Source: Roseiarcus sp037446355 (lineage in GTDB: Bacteria > Pseudomonadota > Alphaproteobacteria > Rhizobiales > Beijerinckiaceae). Taken from it: a DNA stretch of 64,000 nucleotides. Both the position numbers and the translations under genes were made by a program. The notes below the pieces were generated by a model that saw nothing but the letters and a program-made list of their open reading frames with translations, ran no database searches and was not told where the DNA came from. Positions within the stretch are counted from its first letter, which is position 1; each line of letters begins with the position of its first letter. Positions 10,981 through 18,588 of this stretch are shown piece by piece. Location: contig JBBIIT010000010.1 of NCBI GenBank assembly GCA_037446355.1, forward strand, positions 11,327 through 75,326. Reading direction: 5' to 3'.

Positions 10981-12182
10981 GCCGCGGACGCCTTCAACAC
11001 GGCCGGCATCGCCGCCTCCGCCTCGACGCAGGCGGCATTGAGGCGCTTGACGCCTTCGCTCAGTTCCTCGTCGCTGATGACCAGTGGGGGCAGCAGGCGC
11101 ACGACGTTGTCGCCGGCCGGAATGGTCAGCAGGCGCTGGTCGCGCGCGAGCGCCGCGAAATCGCCAGGCGGCAGCTTGAGCTTGAGGCCGATCAGCAGGC
11201 CCTCGCCGCGCACCTCTTCAATGACGCGCGGGTGGAGATCCTTCAGCTCGGCAAGGCGCTGGCGCGCGATCAGACCGAGCCGCGCGACGTTGTCGATGAA
11301 CCCGGGCGCGAGCACGATGTCGAGCACGGCGTTGGCGACCGCCATCGCCAGCGGATTGCCGCCGAACGTCGTGCCATGCACGCCGGCGGTGAGGCCCTTG
11401 GCGGCCTGCGACGTGGCGAGGCAGGCGCCGATCGGGAAGCCGCCGCCGAGGCCCTTGGCGGCGGTCAGAATGTCCGGGACGACGCCCGACAGCTCGTAGG
11501 CGAACAGCTTGCCGGTGCGTCCCATGCCTGTCTGGATCTCGTCGAAAATCAACAACAAGCCATGCCGGTCGCAGATTTCGCGCAAGCCCCGGAGAAACGC
11601 GGCCGGAACCGTGCGGATACCGCCCTCGCCCTGAATCGGCTCGATCATGATCGCGGCGGTATGGGGGCCGACCGCCGCCTCGACGGCGGCAAGGTCGGTG
11701 ATCGCCATTTGATCGAAGCCTTGGACCTTGGGGCCGAAGCCTTCGAGATATTTGGCCTGACCGCCCGCGGCGATGGTGGCGAGCGTGCGGCCGTGGAACG
11801 CGCCCTCGAAGGTGAGAATGGCGTACCGCTCCGGCCGGCCGGAGACGGCGTGCCACTTGCGCGCCATCTTTATCGCCGCCTCGTTGGCCTCGGCGCCCGA
11901 ATTGGCGAAAAAGACGAGATCGGCGAAGGTCGCCTCGACCAGACGAGCCGCGAGCCGCTCCCCCTCGGGCATCTGAAAGAGATTGGAAGTATGCCAGAGC
12001 TTCGAACCTTGACGCACCAGCGTCTCGACCAGATGGGGATGCGAGTGTCCGCAGGAATTGACCGCGATGCCGGCGCCGAAATCGAGATAGCGTTCGCCGC
12101 TCGTCGTCGTCAGCCAGCAGCCGTCGCCCCTCTCGAAGGCGACGTCGGCGCGCGCGTAAGTCGGCACGATGGCGGAAGGCAA
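10977..12182 (-). CDS. argD: Acetylornithine / ornithine-type aminotransferase (class III)
   Basis: A 401-residue PLP-dependent class-III aminotransferase. The Schiff-base Lys lies in TAAKGLGGGFPIG at about 240. FDEIQTGMGRTGKLF upstream of it carries the conserved Asp that contacts the pyridine nitrogen. It converts N-acetylglutamate semialdehyde to N-acetylornithine and may also act in lysine synthesis. It is the first gene of argD-argF-hslO. Its 5' leader contains a strong promoter followed by a terminator-like hairpin (12237-12255). Confidence 0.95.
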   Translation of the reverse strand: MPSAIVPTYARADVAFERGDGCWLTTTSGERYLDFGAGIAVNSCGHSHPHLVETLVRQGSKLWHTSNLFQMPEGERLAARLVEATFADLVFFANSGAEANEAAIKMARKWHAVSGRPERYAILTFEGAFHGRTLATIAAGGQAKYLEGFGPKVQGFDQMAITDLAAVEAAVGPHTAAIMIEPIQGEGGIRTVPAAFLRGLREICDRHGLLLIFDEIQTGMGRTGKLFAYELSGVVPDILTAAKGLGGGFPIGACLATSQAAKGLTAGVHGTTFGGNPLAMAVANAVLDIVLAPGFIDNVARLGLIARQRLAELKDLHPRVIEEVRGEGLLIGLKLKLPPGDFAALARDQRLLTIPAGDNVVRLLPPLVISDEELSEGVKRLNAACVEAEAAMPAVLKASAA

Positions 12183-12225
12183 GTCTAGGCTCCCAAAGCT
12201 AGAGCGGCGGTCGCGACCTCCGCGA

Positions 12226-12255
12226 AAAACAAAAACGCCGTCCCGTGGGGACGGC
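12226..12255 (-). terminator. Terminator-like hairpin in the argD leader
   Basis: On the minus strand an 8-base-pair stem (12255-12248 with 12244-12237; arms include CCGTCCC and GGGACGG, loop CAC) is followed by CGTTTTTGTTTTT (12236-12224). It has the form of an intrinsic terminator, yet sits about 10 bases after the predicted transcription start and about 40 bases before the argD start codon. Confidence 0.7.
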
Positions 12256-12271
12256 CGTTTCCTTCGCCGCG

Positions 12272-12300
12272 ATCATAAGGAAACAGGCGGAACCGGTCAA
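12272..12300 (-). promoter_or_regulatory. Near-consensus sigma-70 promoter for argD
   Basis: On the minus strand TTGACC (12300-12295), a 17-base spacer and TATGAT (12277-12272). Predicted start of transcription is near 12265, which puts the terminator-like hairpin at about +10 of the transcript. The rest of the 488-base intergenic region 12183-12670 holds no convincing gene. Confidence 0.72.
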
Positions 12301-12670
12301 TTCGCACATGCGAAAGCAAGAAAATGCGCGAGGCGCGCGGAGTGAACCGTGAGCGGCGCGCGCCGCGCAAGAACTTGAAGCGACTCGAACTTTCGCTAGC
12401 GCCAATCGCGCCAAGCTGCGCGAAAGCGTCGAGATCTGGGGAAAAGCCCCTCTTCGGCGCCTCAGCGACTCTTGCGTCAGATTCAACGAGTAGTGTAGTT
12501 TCCATTGCGTTCACCACGAAATGTCGTGGGGTGTCTTTCTTGAGAGCGTATTCGTGCGTGGCGCTCGCCAGTGCGGCTGGTCGGGCGACGGCGCCGGATT
12601 CCGCCTGGATTTTTTTGCATCGGTCGGCGGGGAATTTTTTTTCCCGGGCGGGCCAGCTAGCGAGGCCAAA

Positions 12671-13201
12671 ATGTCCTGGACTGACGAAAAAGTGGAGCTC
12701 CTGCGCCAACTCTGGCTGGACGGCAAGAGCGCCAGCCAGATTTCGGCGGTCCTCGGCGCCGGCCTGACGCGCAACGCGGTGATCGGCAAGGTGCATCGCC
12801 TCGGCCTCGCCGGCCGCGCCAAGAGCGCCAGTTCCTCGTCCTCGCCAGCGACTCCGCGCGCGCCCTCGGTCGCGCGCCGCCATGCGCCGCGCGCCGCTCC
12901 GAGCGTCGGGCGCGTTCACGGAGCGACCGCGTTGGCGATGACTCCCGACACGCTCATCGAGACTGTGCCGGTGCGGATCGAAGAGGACGTCGTGGTCCCG
13001 ATGTCCCTGCGGGTGACGATCGTCGAGTTGAAGGAGGCCATGTGCCGCTGGCCGCTCGGCGATCCGACTTCGACCGAATTCCGTTATTGCGGCTCGCCGG
13101 CGCCCGGAACCGGTCCCTATTGCGCGCATCACGGTAAGCTCGCCTACCAGCCGATGCAGGACCGTCGCCGCGACCGCGACCGACGTCTGGCCTTGCGCTG
13201 A
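12671..13201 (+). CDS. gcrA: GcrA cell-cycle regulator
   Basis: A 176-residue protein with the diagnostic N-terminus MSWTDEKVELLRQLW and an HTH (SASQISAVLG...NAVIGKVHRLGLAGR). A low-complexity Ser/Pro/Arg linker follows, then a conserved C-terminal Cys/His block (CRWPLGD, YCGSPAP, YCAHHGKLAY). In alphaproteobacteria GcrA binds sigma-70 and activates promoters carrying CcrM-methylated GANTC sites, which ties transcription to replication. The start at 12671 follows GAGG; the longer ORF upstream is not conserved in character. Four GANTC sites lie in the preceding 290 bases. Confidence 0.95.
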   Translation: MSWTDEKVELLRQLWLDGKSASQISAVLGAGLTRNAVIGKVHRLGLAGRAKSASSSSSPATPRAPSVARRHAPRAAPSVGRVHGATALAMTPDTLIETVPVRIEEDVVVPMSLRVTIVELKEAMCRWPLGDPTSTEFRYCGSPAPGTGPYCAHHGKLAYQPMQDRRRDRDRRLALR

Positions 13202-13246
13202 CCGCCGGACGATCCGACGGCCCCAGCAACGCCGACAGGACGCGCG

Positions 13247-13768
13247 CTAGCTCGCGCGCGCCGTGACGCCGGCCAGCAATTCGCCCAGCATCGATCCTTC
13301 GAGCGCCTCCAACTCCTCGTCGCGACAAAAATATTCGGGGCCGCCGCAAGCCGCGAGCGCGTGCGCGATCAAGTCTCGCGCTGCGCAACGCATCGGCGTC
13401 AAGGCGCCGAAAGAGGCGCGGCCTCGACGTTGCGCCATCGTCACGATTGTCCGCTTGGCTACGCTGCCGGCGATCTCGCCTATGCGACCGAGGTCGGCGA
13501 CGATGCGCATCGCGCTTACGATCTTCGCGGGGACGACCGGCGCGGATCCGAACCGCTCAAGCGCGCGCACGGCCGCGCGGCCGACTTCCTCACGCAATGC
13601 CCGCAGCCGCTCTTCCGCCTCGATCGCCGACCTCGCCTTGGCGAGATCCGCTTCGACGAGCGCATCCAGGGCGTCGGCGACGACGCTCTCCGCGAGCACG
13701 CCCATTTCCGCGATCAGACGCTCGATTTCGCAGGCGTCGCCTTCGCCAAAGCCGCCACGGCGTTCCAT
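13247..13768 (-). CDS. PhoU-like protein, short form
   Basis: 173 residues. One complete PhoU-type helical unit is visible at about 12-110, with E-rich helices and the phrase ADLGRIGEIAGSVAKR, close to the LERIGD...AKR block of PhoU. The second half, needed for the usual 230-residue two-domain protein, is shortened and degenerate. PhoU normally restrains phosphate uptake and PhoR signalling. It lies 104 bases downstream of a PhoR-like kinase on the same strand, which supports a phosphate-signalling role. No pst or phoB genes are nearby. The start follows GGGAGCG. Confidence 0.7.
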   Translation of the reverse strand: MERRGGFGEGDACEIERLIAEMGVLAESVVADALDALVEADLAKARSAIEAEERLRALREEVGRAAVRALERFGSAPVVPAKIVSAMRIVADLGRIGEIAGSVAKRTIVTMAQRRGRASFGALTPMRCAARDLIAHALAACGGPEYFCRDEELEALEGSMLGELLAGVTARAS

Positions 13769-13872
13769 ATTCGATTTTCGCTCCCTCGTTCACGACTCGC
13801 GAAAGCCGACTCGAAGGTCTGTCTTTGCGGGCGAAGCGCGACGAAGCCATGACGACCGCGCTCGCGCGGCGT

Positions 13873-14961
13873 TCACGAACCGGCGAGCGGCACGACGACC
13901 GTGAAGGTCGAGCCCTGGTCCAGGCGACTGGCGATCATCAGTCGGCCGCGATGACGCGCGAGAATGTGTTTGACGATCGCCAGGCCCAGGCCGGTCCCGT
14001 TCTTGGCGCGGCTCTGCCCGGCGTCGACACGGTAGAAGCGTTCGGTCAGGCGAGGCAGATGCTCGGGCGCGATGCCGCGACCGTAGTCGCGCACGGCCAT
14101 TCGGCCTTCCCGACCCACGGCCTTCACAGACACTTCGATGCGGTCGCGTTCCGCGCTCTCGCCGCGGGCGCCGTATTTGATCGCATTTTCGATCAGATTT
14201 TCGGCCACGCGCACCAGTTCGTCGCGATCGCCGATGACAGCGATCGGTCCTTCGGCGTCGAGCTTTATTTCGACGCCCAGATCCTTGGCGAGCGGCGCCA
14301 GCGTGTCCGCGACATGGCGCGCGACCTGCGCGAGATCGACCTCGGCCTCGGGACGCAGATGTTGCTTTTGTTCGATGCGCGACAGCGACAGCAAATCGTC
14401 GATCAGGCGCGCCATGCGGCGTCCTTGCTCACGCATGATCTTGAGGAACTTTTCGCGCGCCTTCGGGTCCGCCTGCGCCGACCCTTGCAACGTCTCGACA
14501 AAGCCGAGCAGCGAGGCGAGCGGGGTGCGCAATTCGTGGCTGGCGTTGGCGATGAAGTCCGCGCGCATACGTTCGACGCGCCGCGACTCGGTAAGGTCTC
14601 GCATCGTCAGCAGCGCGCCGACGACCTCGCCGGACTCCTCGGCGAGCGGCGCGACGCTCACCTCGAACACCCGCTCGATCGGAACGCGCTCGCTCCACTG
14701 CACGGTTTCCGCCTGCCCGTCGGACATGACCCGCCTTACAGCGTCGAGCACGTCGGGTGAGCGCAGCGCCAGAAACAAGGGCTCGCCGATCCGCAGCGCC
14801 GGCAACAGTTCGTGCGCGGGCCTGTTCGCGGCTTCCGCGCGACCGTTCGCCCTGACGACGACCGCCGGTTCGGGCATCGCCGCGACAATCTTGCCAACGA
14901 TCGGCGAACGGATCAGTTCGGCCAGACCGCCGGCGTCGGAAACGCCGTTTGCGCTCGGCAT
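13873..14961 (-). CDS. PhoR-like sensor histidine kinase without transmembrane segments
   Basis: A 362-residue kinase. A PAS-like domain occupies about 20-125. The HisKA H-box NASHELRTPL is at about 137-146, and the HATPase_c has the N box (ENLIENAIKYG), G1 (DYGRGIAPEHL) and G2 (GTGLGLAIVK). The sequence is closest in feel to PhoR, and a PhoU-like gene follows. The start is firm: AAGGAGGAAGA directly precedes ATG. Unlike most PhoR proteins it has no membrane helix, so it must be cytoplasmic or membrane-recruited by a partner. The cognate response regulator is not in the window. Confidence 0.82.
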   Translation of the reverse strand: MPSANGVSDAGGLAELIRSPIVGKIVAAMPEPAVVVRANGRAEAANRPAHELLPALRIGEPLFLALRSPDVLDAVRRVMSDGQAETVQWSERVPIERVFEVSVAPLAEESGEVVGALLTMRDLTESRRVERMRADFIANASHELRTPLASLLGFVETLQGSAQADPKAREKFLKIMREQGRRMARLIDDLLSLSRIEQKQHLRPEAEVDLAQVARHVADTLAPLAKDLGVEIKLDAEGPIAVIGDRDELVRVAENLIENAIKYGARGESAERDRIEVSVKAVGREGRMAVRDYGRGIAPEHLPRLTERFYRVDAGQSRAKNGTGLGLAIVKHILARHRGRLMIASRLDQGSTFTVVVPLAGS

Positions 14962-14991
14962 TCTTCCTCCTTCGAACCGAAGCGGCTCGGA

Positions 14992-16041
14992 CTAGTCCCG
15001 ACTTTCCAAGCCGGTGTCGCGCATCGCCTCGCGCAGGGCCGTCCATCGGCGCGCCGCCTCGTTGGCGCCGAGCAGCGCCAGCGCCAACAGGAACGGGATG
15101 ACGTAATAGATTACTCGGAACAAGAGGAGCGAGGCCAGCAACTGGTCGCTCGATCCGCCGACGCCCTTTAACATCGTCGCCTCGAAAACGCCGAGTCCGC
15201 CCGGCGCGTGGCTGGCGATGCCGAGCATCGCCGCGAGCGAATAGAGCGCGCAGAACGCGACATAGCCGACGCCGTGCCCCTTGGGCAGCAGCACGAACAA
15301 CACGCCCGCGGCGGCGCAAACGTCGATGACGCCGAGCGCGGTCTGTCCGAGCGTCAGCAGCGGTCCGGGCAACTTGAAGTTGAGGAACACCGCCTCGCCG
15401 CGCCTGCGCATGCGCGTCACCCAGACCAGATAGGCCGCCAGGGCCGCGAACAGGGCGAGTCCGATCGCCTCGTTGGCCCAATTGGCGAGTTTGTTGATTT
15501 CGCCGATCGCGCTGGCGTCGGCGAGAAACCCGACGCCCAGCACGACCCCCATGCCAAGCCAGAAGGTGACGCCGGCGATGACGGTGAGGCTCGCGACCTT
15601 GCCCGGCGTAAGTCCGGCCGGTCCGTAAAGCCAAAATCGAACGGCGCCGCCGGTGACGAGCGGAAACCCGAGCGTGAAGGAAATCGCGTAGCTGGTGAAC
15701 GAGGCGAGCGCGGTCAGCCGATACGGAACTTTTATGGCCAGATGTCGCAGCGCGAGGGCGTCGTAGCCGGTCAGGGCGAGATAGCTCACGGACGCCAGCG
15801 CGCAAGCCATCGCGATCTGATCGGCGCCGGTCGCGGCGAAGGCGGCGGCGAATTTTCTCGGGTCGATCTGCAGCAGCGTGCGCCCGAAAATATAGATCGA
15901 GACCGACAAGATCGCGAGGCTGAACGCGACGCCGACCCGGCGCAATTGCGCACGATGGGCTTGAGCGAACAGGACGATGCGCGCGATGCGGCGCGCGGGC
16001 GCCTCGGCCTCGAGCTGGCGGGGGGAATCTTTTGGCGCCAT
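14992..16041 (-). CDS. YbhN/UPF0104-type integral membrane protein (MprF N-terminal-like)
   Basis: A 349-residue polytopic protein with about eight hydrophobic helices. It carries family phrases such as YAISFTLGFPLVTGGAVRFWLYGPAGL and SHAPGGLGVFEA. This domain family (lysylphosphatidylglycerol synthetase transmembrane region) includes MprF flippase domains and YbhN proteins, which handle lipids. The catalytic C-terminal domain of MprF is absent. The start at 16041 (MAPKDSP) with GAGGAG upstream is preferred over a much longer ORF whose first 90 residues look non-coding. It ends up 30 bases before the PhoR-like kinase. Confidence 0.82.
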   Translation of the reverse strand: MAPKDSPRQLEAEAPARRIARIVLFAQAHRAQLRRVGVAFSLAILSVSIYIFGRTLLQIDPRKFAAAFAATGADQIAMACALASVSYLALTGYDALALRHLAIKVPYRLTALASFTSYAISFTLGFPLVTGGAVRFWLYGPAGLTPGKVASLTVIAGVTFWLGMGVVLGVGFLADASAIGEINKLANWANEAIGLALFAALAAYLVWVTRMRRRGEAVFLNFKLPGPLLTLGQTALGVIDVCAAAGVLFVLLPKGHGVGYVAFCALYSLAAMLGIASHAPGGLGVFEATMLKGVGGSSDQLLASLLLFRVIYYVIPFLLALALLGANEAARRWTALREAMRDTGLESRD

Positions 16042-16198
16042 GCCCCGGTGGGCTCCTCTATCGGCCAGACGCCTATAGAGCGCGTGGCGGCGAGCGGCAA
16101 GTCCCAAGAAATTTCCGTGAGATTGCCGCGCGGACCTTGACGGGAGCGCGGCGCGCGCTCGACAAACCAGCCAAGGCGGGTTTGGGAGGTTAGCGAAC

Positions 16199-17371
16199 AT
16201 GTCAATTGGCGGGCTCGACGATTCCGCGCGCGGCGGCAGGATAAGGCTTGGAATGGTCGGCGGCGGCGAAGGGGCTTTCATCGGTGCGGTGCACCGGATC
16301 GCCGCCCGCATGGACGCTCATTACGAGTTCGTCGCCGGCGCGCTCTCCGCCTCGCCGGAAAAATCGCGCCGCTCCGGGGCGGCGCTCGAACTGTCGCCTG
16401 ATCGGATTTACGATGACTTCCATATGATGGCGAAAGCCGAATCGCTGCGCCCCGACGGCATAGAGGCGGTGGCGATCGTCACGCCCAACCACATGCACAT
16501 GGCGCCGACGCTCGCTTTCCTGAAAGCGGGCGTTCACGTCATCTGTGACAAGCCGCTCGCGCTTTCGCTCGCCGAAGGACGCAAGATGCGGGCAGCGGTC
16601 GAGAAGTCGGGGCGCATTTTCGCGCTCACGCACAATTACACGGGCTATCCGCTGGTGCGCCGCGCGCGCGAGATGGTTCGGCAGGGCGACCTCGGCGAAA
16701 TCCGGTTGATCCAGGTCGAATACCCGCAGGAATGGTTGGCGGGCCCCGCCGAACATAGCGGCAGCAAGCAGGCCGAGTGGCGTGTCGATCCCAGGCGCGC
16801 GGGCGTGGGAGGCGCGCTCGGCGACATCGGCACGCACGCCTTCAATCTGGCTGATTATGTCGGAGGGATCGACTTGAGCGAACTCTCGGCCGATCTCAGT
16901 TCATTCGGGAAAGGACGCCAACTCGACGACAATGCGCAGATGCTGTTGCGCTACGCCAACGGCGCGCGCGGAAGCCTGTGGGTCAGTCAGGTCGCGCCGG
17001 GCCACGAAAACGGTCTGCGCTTGCGCATTTACGGGACCAAGGGCGGGCTGCGGTGGGTGCAGGCCGATCCCAATGAAATGCTGTGGTCGCCGCTCGGCAA
17101 GTCGACGCGCATCGTCACGCGCGATGGCGTCGGCGCGGGCGAAGCCGCCAGGCGCGTCACTCGAGTTCCGGCCGGCCACCCGGAAGGCTATCTCGAAGGC
17201 TTCGCCAACATTTACAGCGAGGTCGCGCTCGCGATCAAAGCCGCGCGCAAAGGCAAGCCGGCGCCCAAGGGCGTGCATTTTCCCGGCATCGAGGACGGGC
17301 TGAAGGGCCTCGCCTTCATCGAGGCGGCAGTGAAGTCGTCCAAGGCCAACGGCAAGTGGGTGAAGCTATGA
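16199..17371 (+). CDS. Gfo/Idh/MocA-family oxidoreductase
   Basis: A 390-residue NAD(P)-dependent oxidoreductase. The N-terminal Rossmann fold has GMVGGGEGAFIGAVHR (about 18-33), then VTPNHMH and CDKPLALSLAEG, which carries the conserved Lys-Pro of the family. The C-terminal substrate domain has GDIGTHAFNLADY with the conserved Asp/His pair. Members oxidise or reduce sugars, inositols or related polyols; the substrate here is unknown. It ends 6 bases inside the convergent DUF2244 gene. It is a single-gene unit preceded by GGGAGG. Confidence 0.9.
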   Translation: MSIGGLDDSARGGRIRLGMVGGGEGAFIGAVHRIAARMDAHYEFVAGALSASPEKSRRSGAALELSPDRIYDDFHMMAKAESLRPDGIEAVAIVTPNHMHMAPTLAFLKAGVHVICDKPLALSLAEGRKMRAAVEKSGRIFALTHNYTGYPLVRRAREMVRQGDLGEIRLIQVEYPQEWLAGPAEHSGSKQAEWRVDPRRAGVGGALGDIGTHAFNLADYVGGIDLSELSADLSSFGKGRQLDDNAQMLLRYANGARGSLWVSQVAPGHENGLRLRIYGTKGGLRWVQADPNEMLWSPLGKSTRIVTRDGVGAGEAARRVTRVPAGHPEGYLEGFANIYSEVALAIKAARKGKPAPKGVHFPGIEDGLKGLAFIEAAVKSSKANGKWVKL

Positions 17372-17857
17372 ATCGTGCGAATAGCGCGGTCCACGACGCG
17401 CTTCGGCCAAGGCGCCGTCGAACTCGGCCGCGAATTCGGCTTTCTGATCGGGGCCGAGGAATTTGGCGACGTCCCACCGCTTGCCCCGGCTGAGCAGCGA
17501 AATGCGCTGGACGCCGAATTCCTCGTGATCGATGCGCTCCAGCCGCACCCAATTCGGCGTGAACCGCCATTCGCGCTTCAGCCCCGCGGCGCTGACGCGC
17601 GCAAAACGAAGTTCGAAATATGTGAGGCGGAAGTCCTCGTAGGCGCGCGCGGCGCGATAGTTGAGGCGGAACGCGAGATAAAGCGCGGCGACGTCCAGCC
17701 CGAGGAAACCGACGATCGGCCAGGCGCCCATGAGATAGAACGGAATGCTCAAAGCGGTCGTGGCGACGAAAGTCGCCGCCATCAACGCGCGAAATCCGGC
17801 CGGGCCCATCGAGCGATGGGGGGTCAGGCGCGCTTTGAAGATCGGCGTATCGTCCAT
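17366..17857 (-). CDS. DUF2244 membrane protein
   Basis: 163 residues with two adjacent hydrophobic segments at about 22-42 and 46-64, followed by a soluble domain. The family phrases NWVRLERIDHEEFGVQRISLLSRGKR and FLGPDQKAEFAAEF identify it as DUF2244, common in alphaproteobacteria and often near cytochrome oxidase or DNA-repair genes. The function is unknown. It is divergent from nth, with 38 bases between starts, so a shared promoter region is likely. Confidence 0.85.
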   Translation of the reverse strand: MDDTPIFKARLTPHRSMGPAGFRALMAATFVATTALSIPFYLMGAWPIVGFLGLDVAALYLAFRLNYRAARAYEDFRLTYFELRFARVSAAGLKREWRFTPNWVRLERIDHEEFGVQRISLLSRGKRWDVAKFLGPDQKAEFAAEFDGALAEARRGPRYSHDS

Positions 17858-17895
17858 CCGGGCCTCGCGGGGGCCGGCCCCTTGGCGGGCGCGAC

Positions 17896-18588
17896 ATGGC
17901 CAAATATAAGCCGGACATGAAGTCTGGCCAAGCCGTCGAGAGCCGCCGTTCCGTCGCCGCCAAGGCGCGCGCGCAAGAGGTGTTCCGGCGCCTCGCCGCG
18001 GCCGCGCCCGAGCCGGAAACCGAACTCGAATATTCCGACCCCTTCACGTTGCTGGTCGCGGTCGTACTTTCGGCGCAGGCGACCGATGCGGGGGTCAATA
18101 AGGCGACGCGCGGTTTGTTTCGCGTCGCCGACACGCCGGCGAAAATGGCGGCGCTTGGCGAGGCGGCGCTCGCCGACAAGATCAAGACCATCGGCCTCTA
18201 CAAGACCAAGGCGAAGAACGTGATCGCGCTTTCGCAGGCCCTGCTCAGCGATCACGGCGGCGAAGTCCCGCGCGACCGCGAGGCTTTGGAGGCGTTGCCG
18301 GGCGTCGGGCGCAAAACCGCCAACGTCGTGCTCAACGTCGGTTTCGGCGAGCCGACGCTGGCGGTCGACACCCATGTGTTTCGAGTCTCGAACCGCATAC
18401 CGCTCGCGCGCGGCAAGACGCCGCGCGAGGTCGAGGACGGCTTGCTGAAGATCATCCCGGCGCGCTTCCTAAGGCACGCCCATCACTGGTTGATCCTGCA
18501 CGGACGCTACGTCTGCAAGGCGCGCGCGCCTCTTTGCGCGGAGTGCCCGATCGCCGATCTGTGCGCCTGGGAGGGCAAAGCCGGCTAA
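17896..18588 (+). CDS. nth: Endonuclease III (DNA glycosylase/AP lyase)
   Basis: A 230-residue base-excision repair enzyme for oxidised pyrimidines. The helix-hairpin-helix LPGVGRKTANVV (about 133-144) contains the catalytic Lys. VDTHVFRV (about 157) contains the catalytic Asp. The C-terminus carries the 4Fe-4S loop C-x6-C-x2-C-x5-C (Cys 207, 214, 217, 223). The stop overlaps the convergent dctA stop by 4 bases. Confidence 0.96.
   Translation: MAKYKPDMKSGQAVESRRSVAAKARAQEVFRRLAAAAPEPETELEYSDPFTLLVAVVLSAQATDAGVNKATRGLFRVADTPAKMAALGEAALADKIKTIGLYKTKAKNVIALSQALLSDHGGEVPRDREALEALPGVGRKTANVVLNVGFGEPTLAVDTHVFRVSNRIPLARGKTPREVEDGLLKIIPARFLRHAHHWLILHGRYVCKARAPLCAECPIADLCAWEGKAG

Noticed and set aside
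12514..12529. Hairpin CCACGA-AATG-TCGTGG upstream of gcrA as terminator
   Set aside because: Only 6 base pairs, with no T tract directly after it; no gene upstream on that strand needs a terminator.
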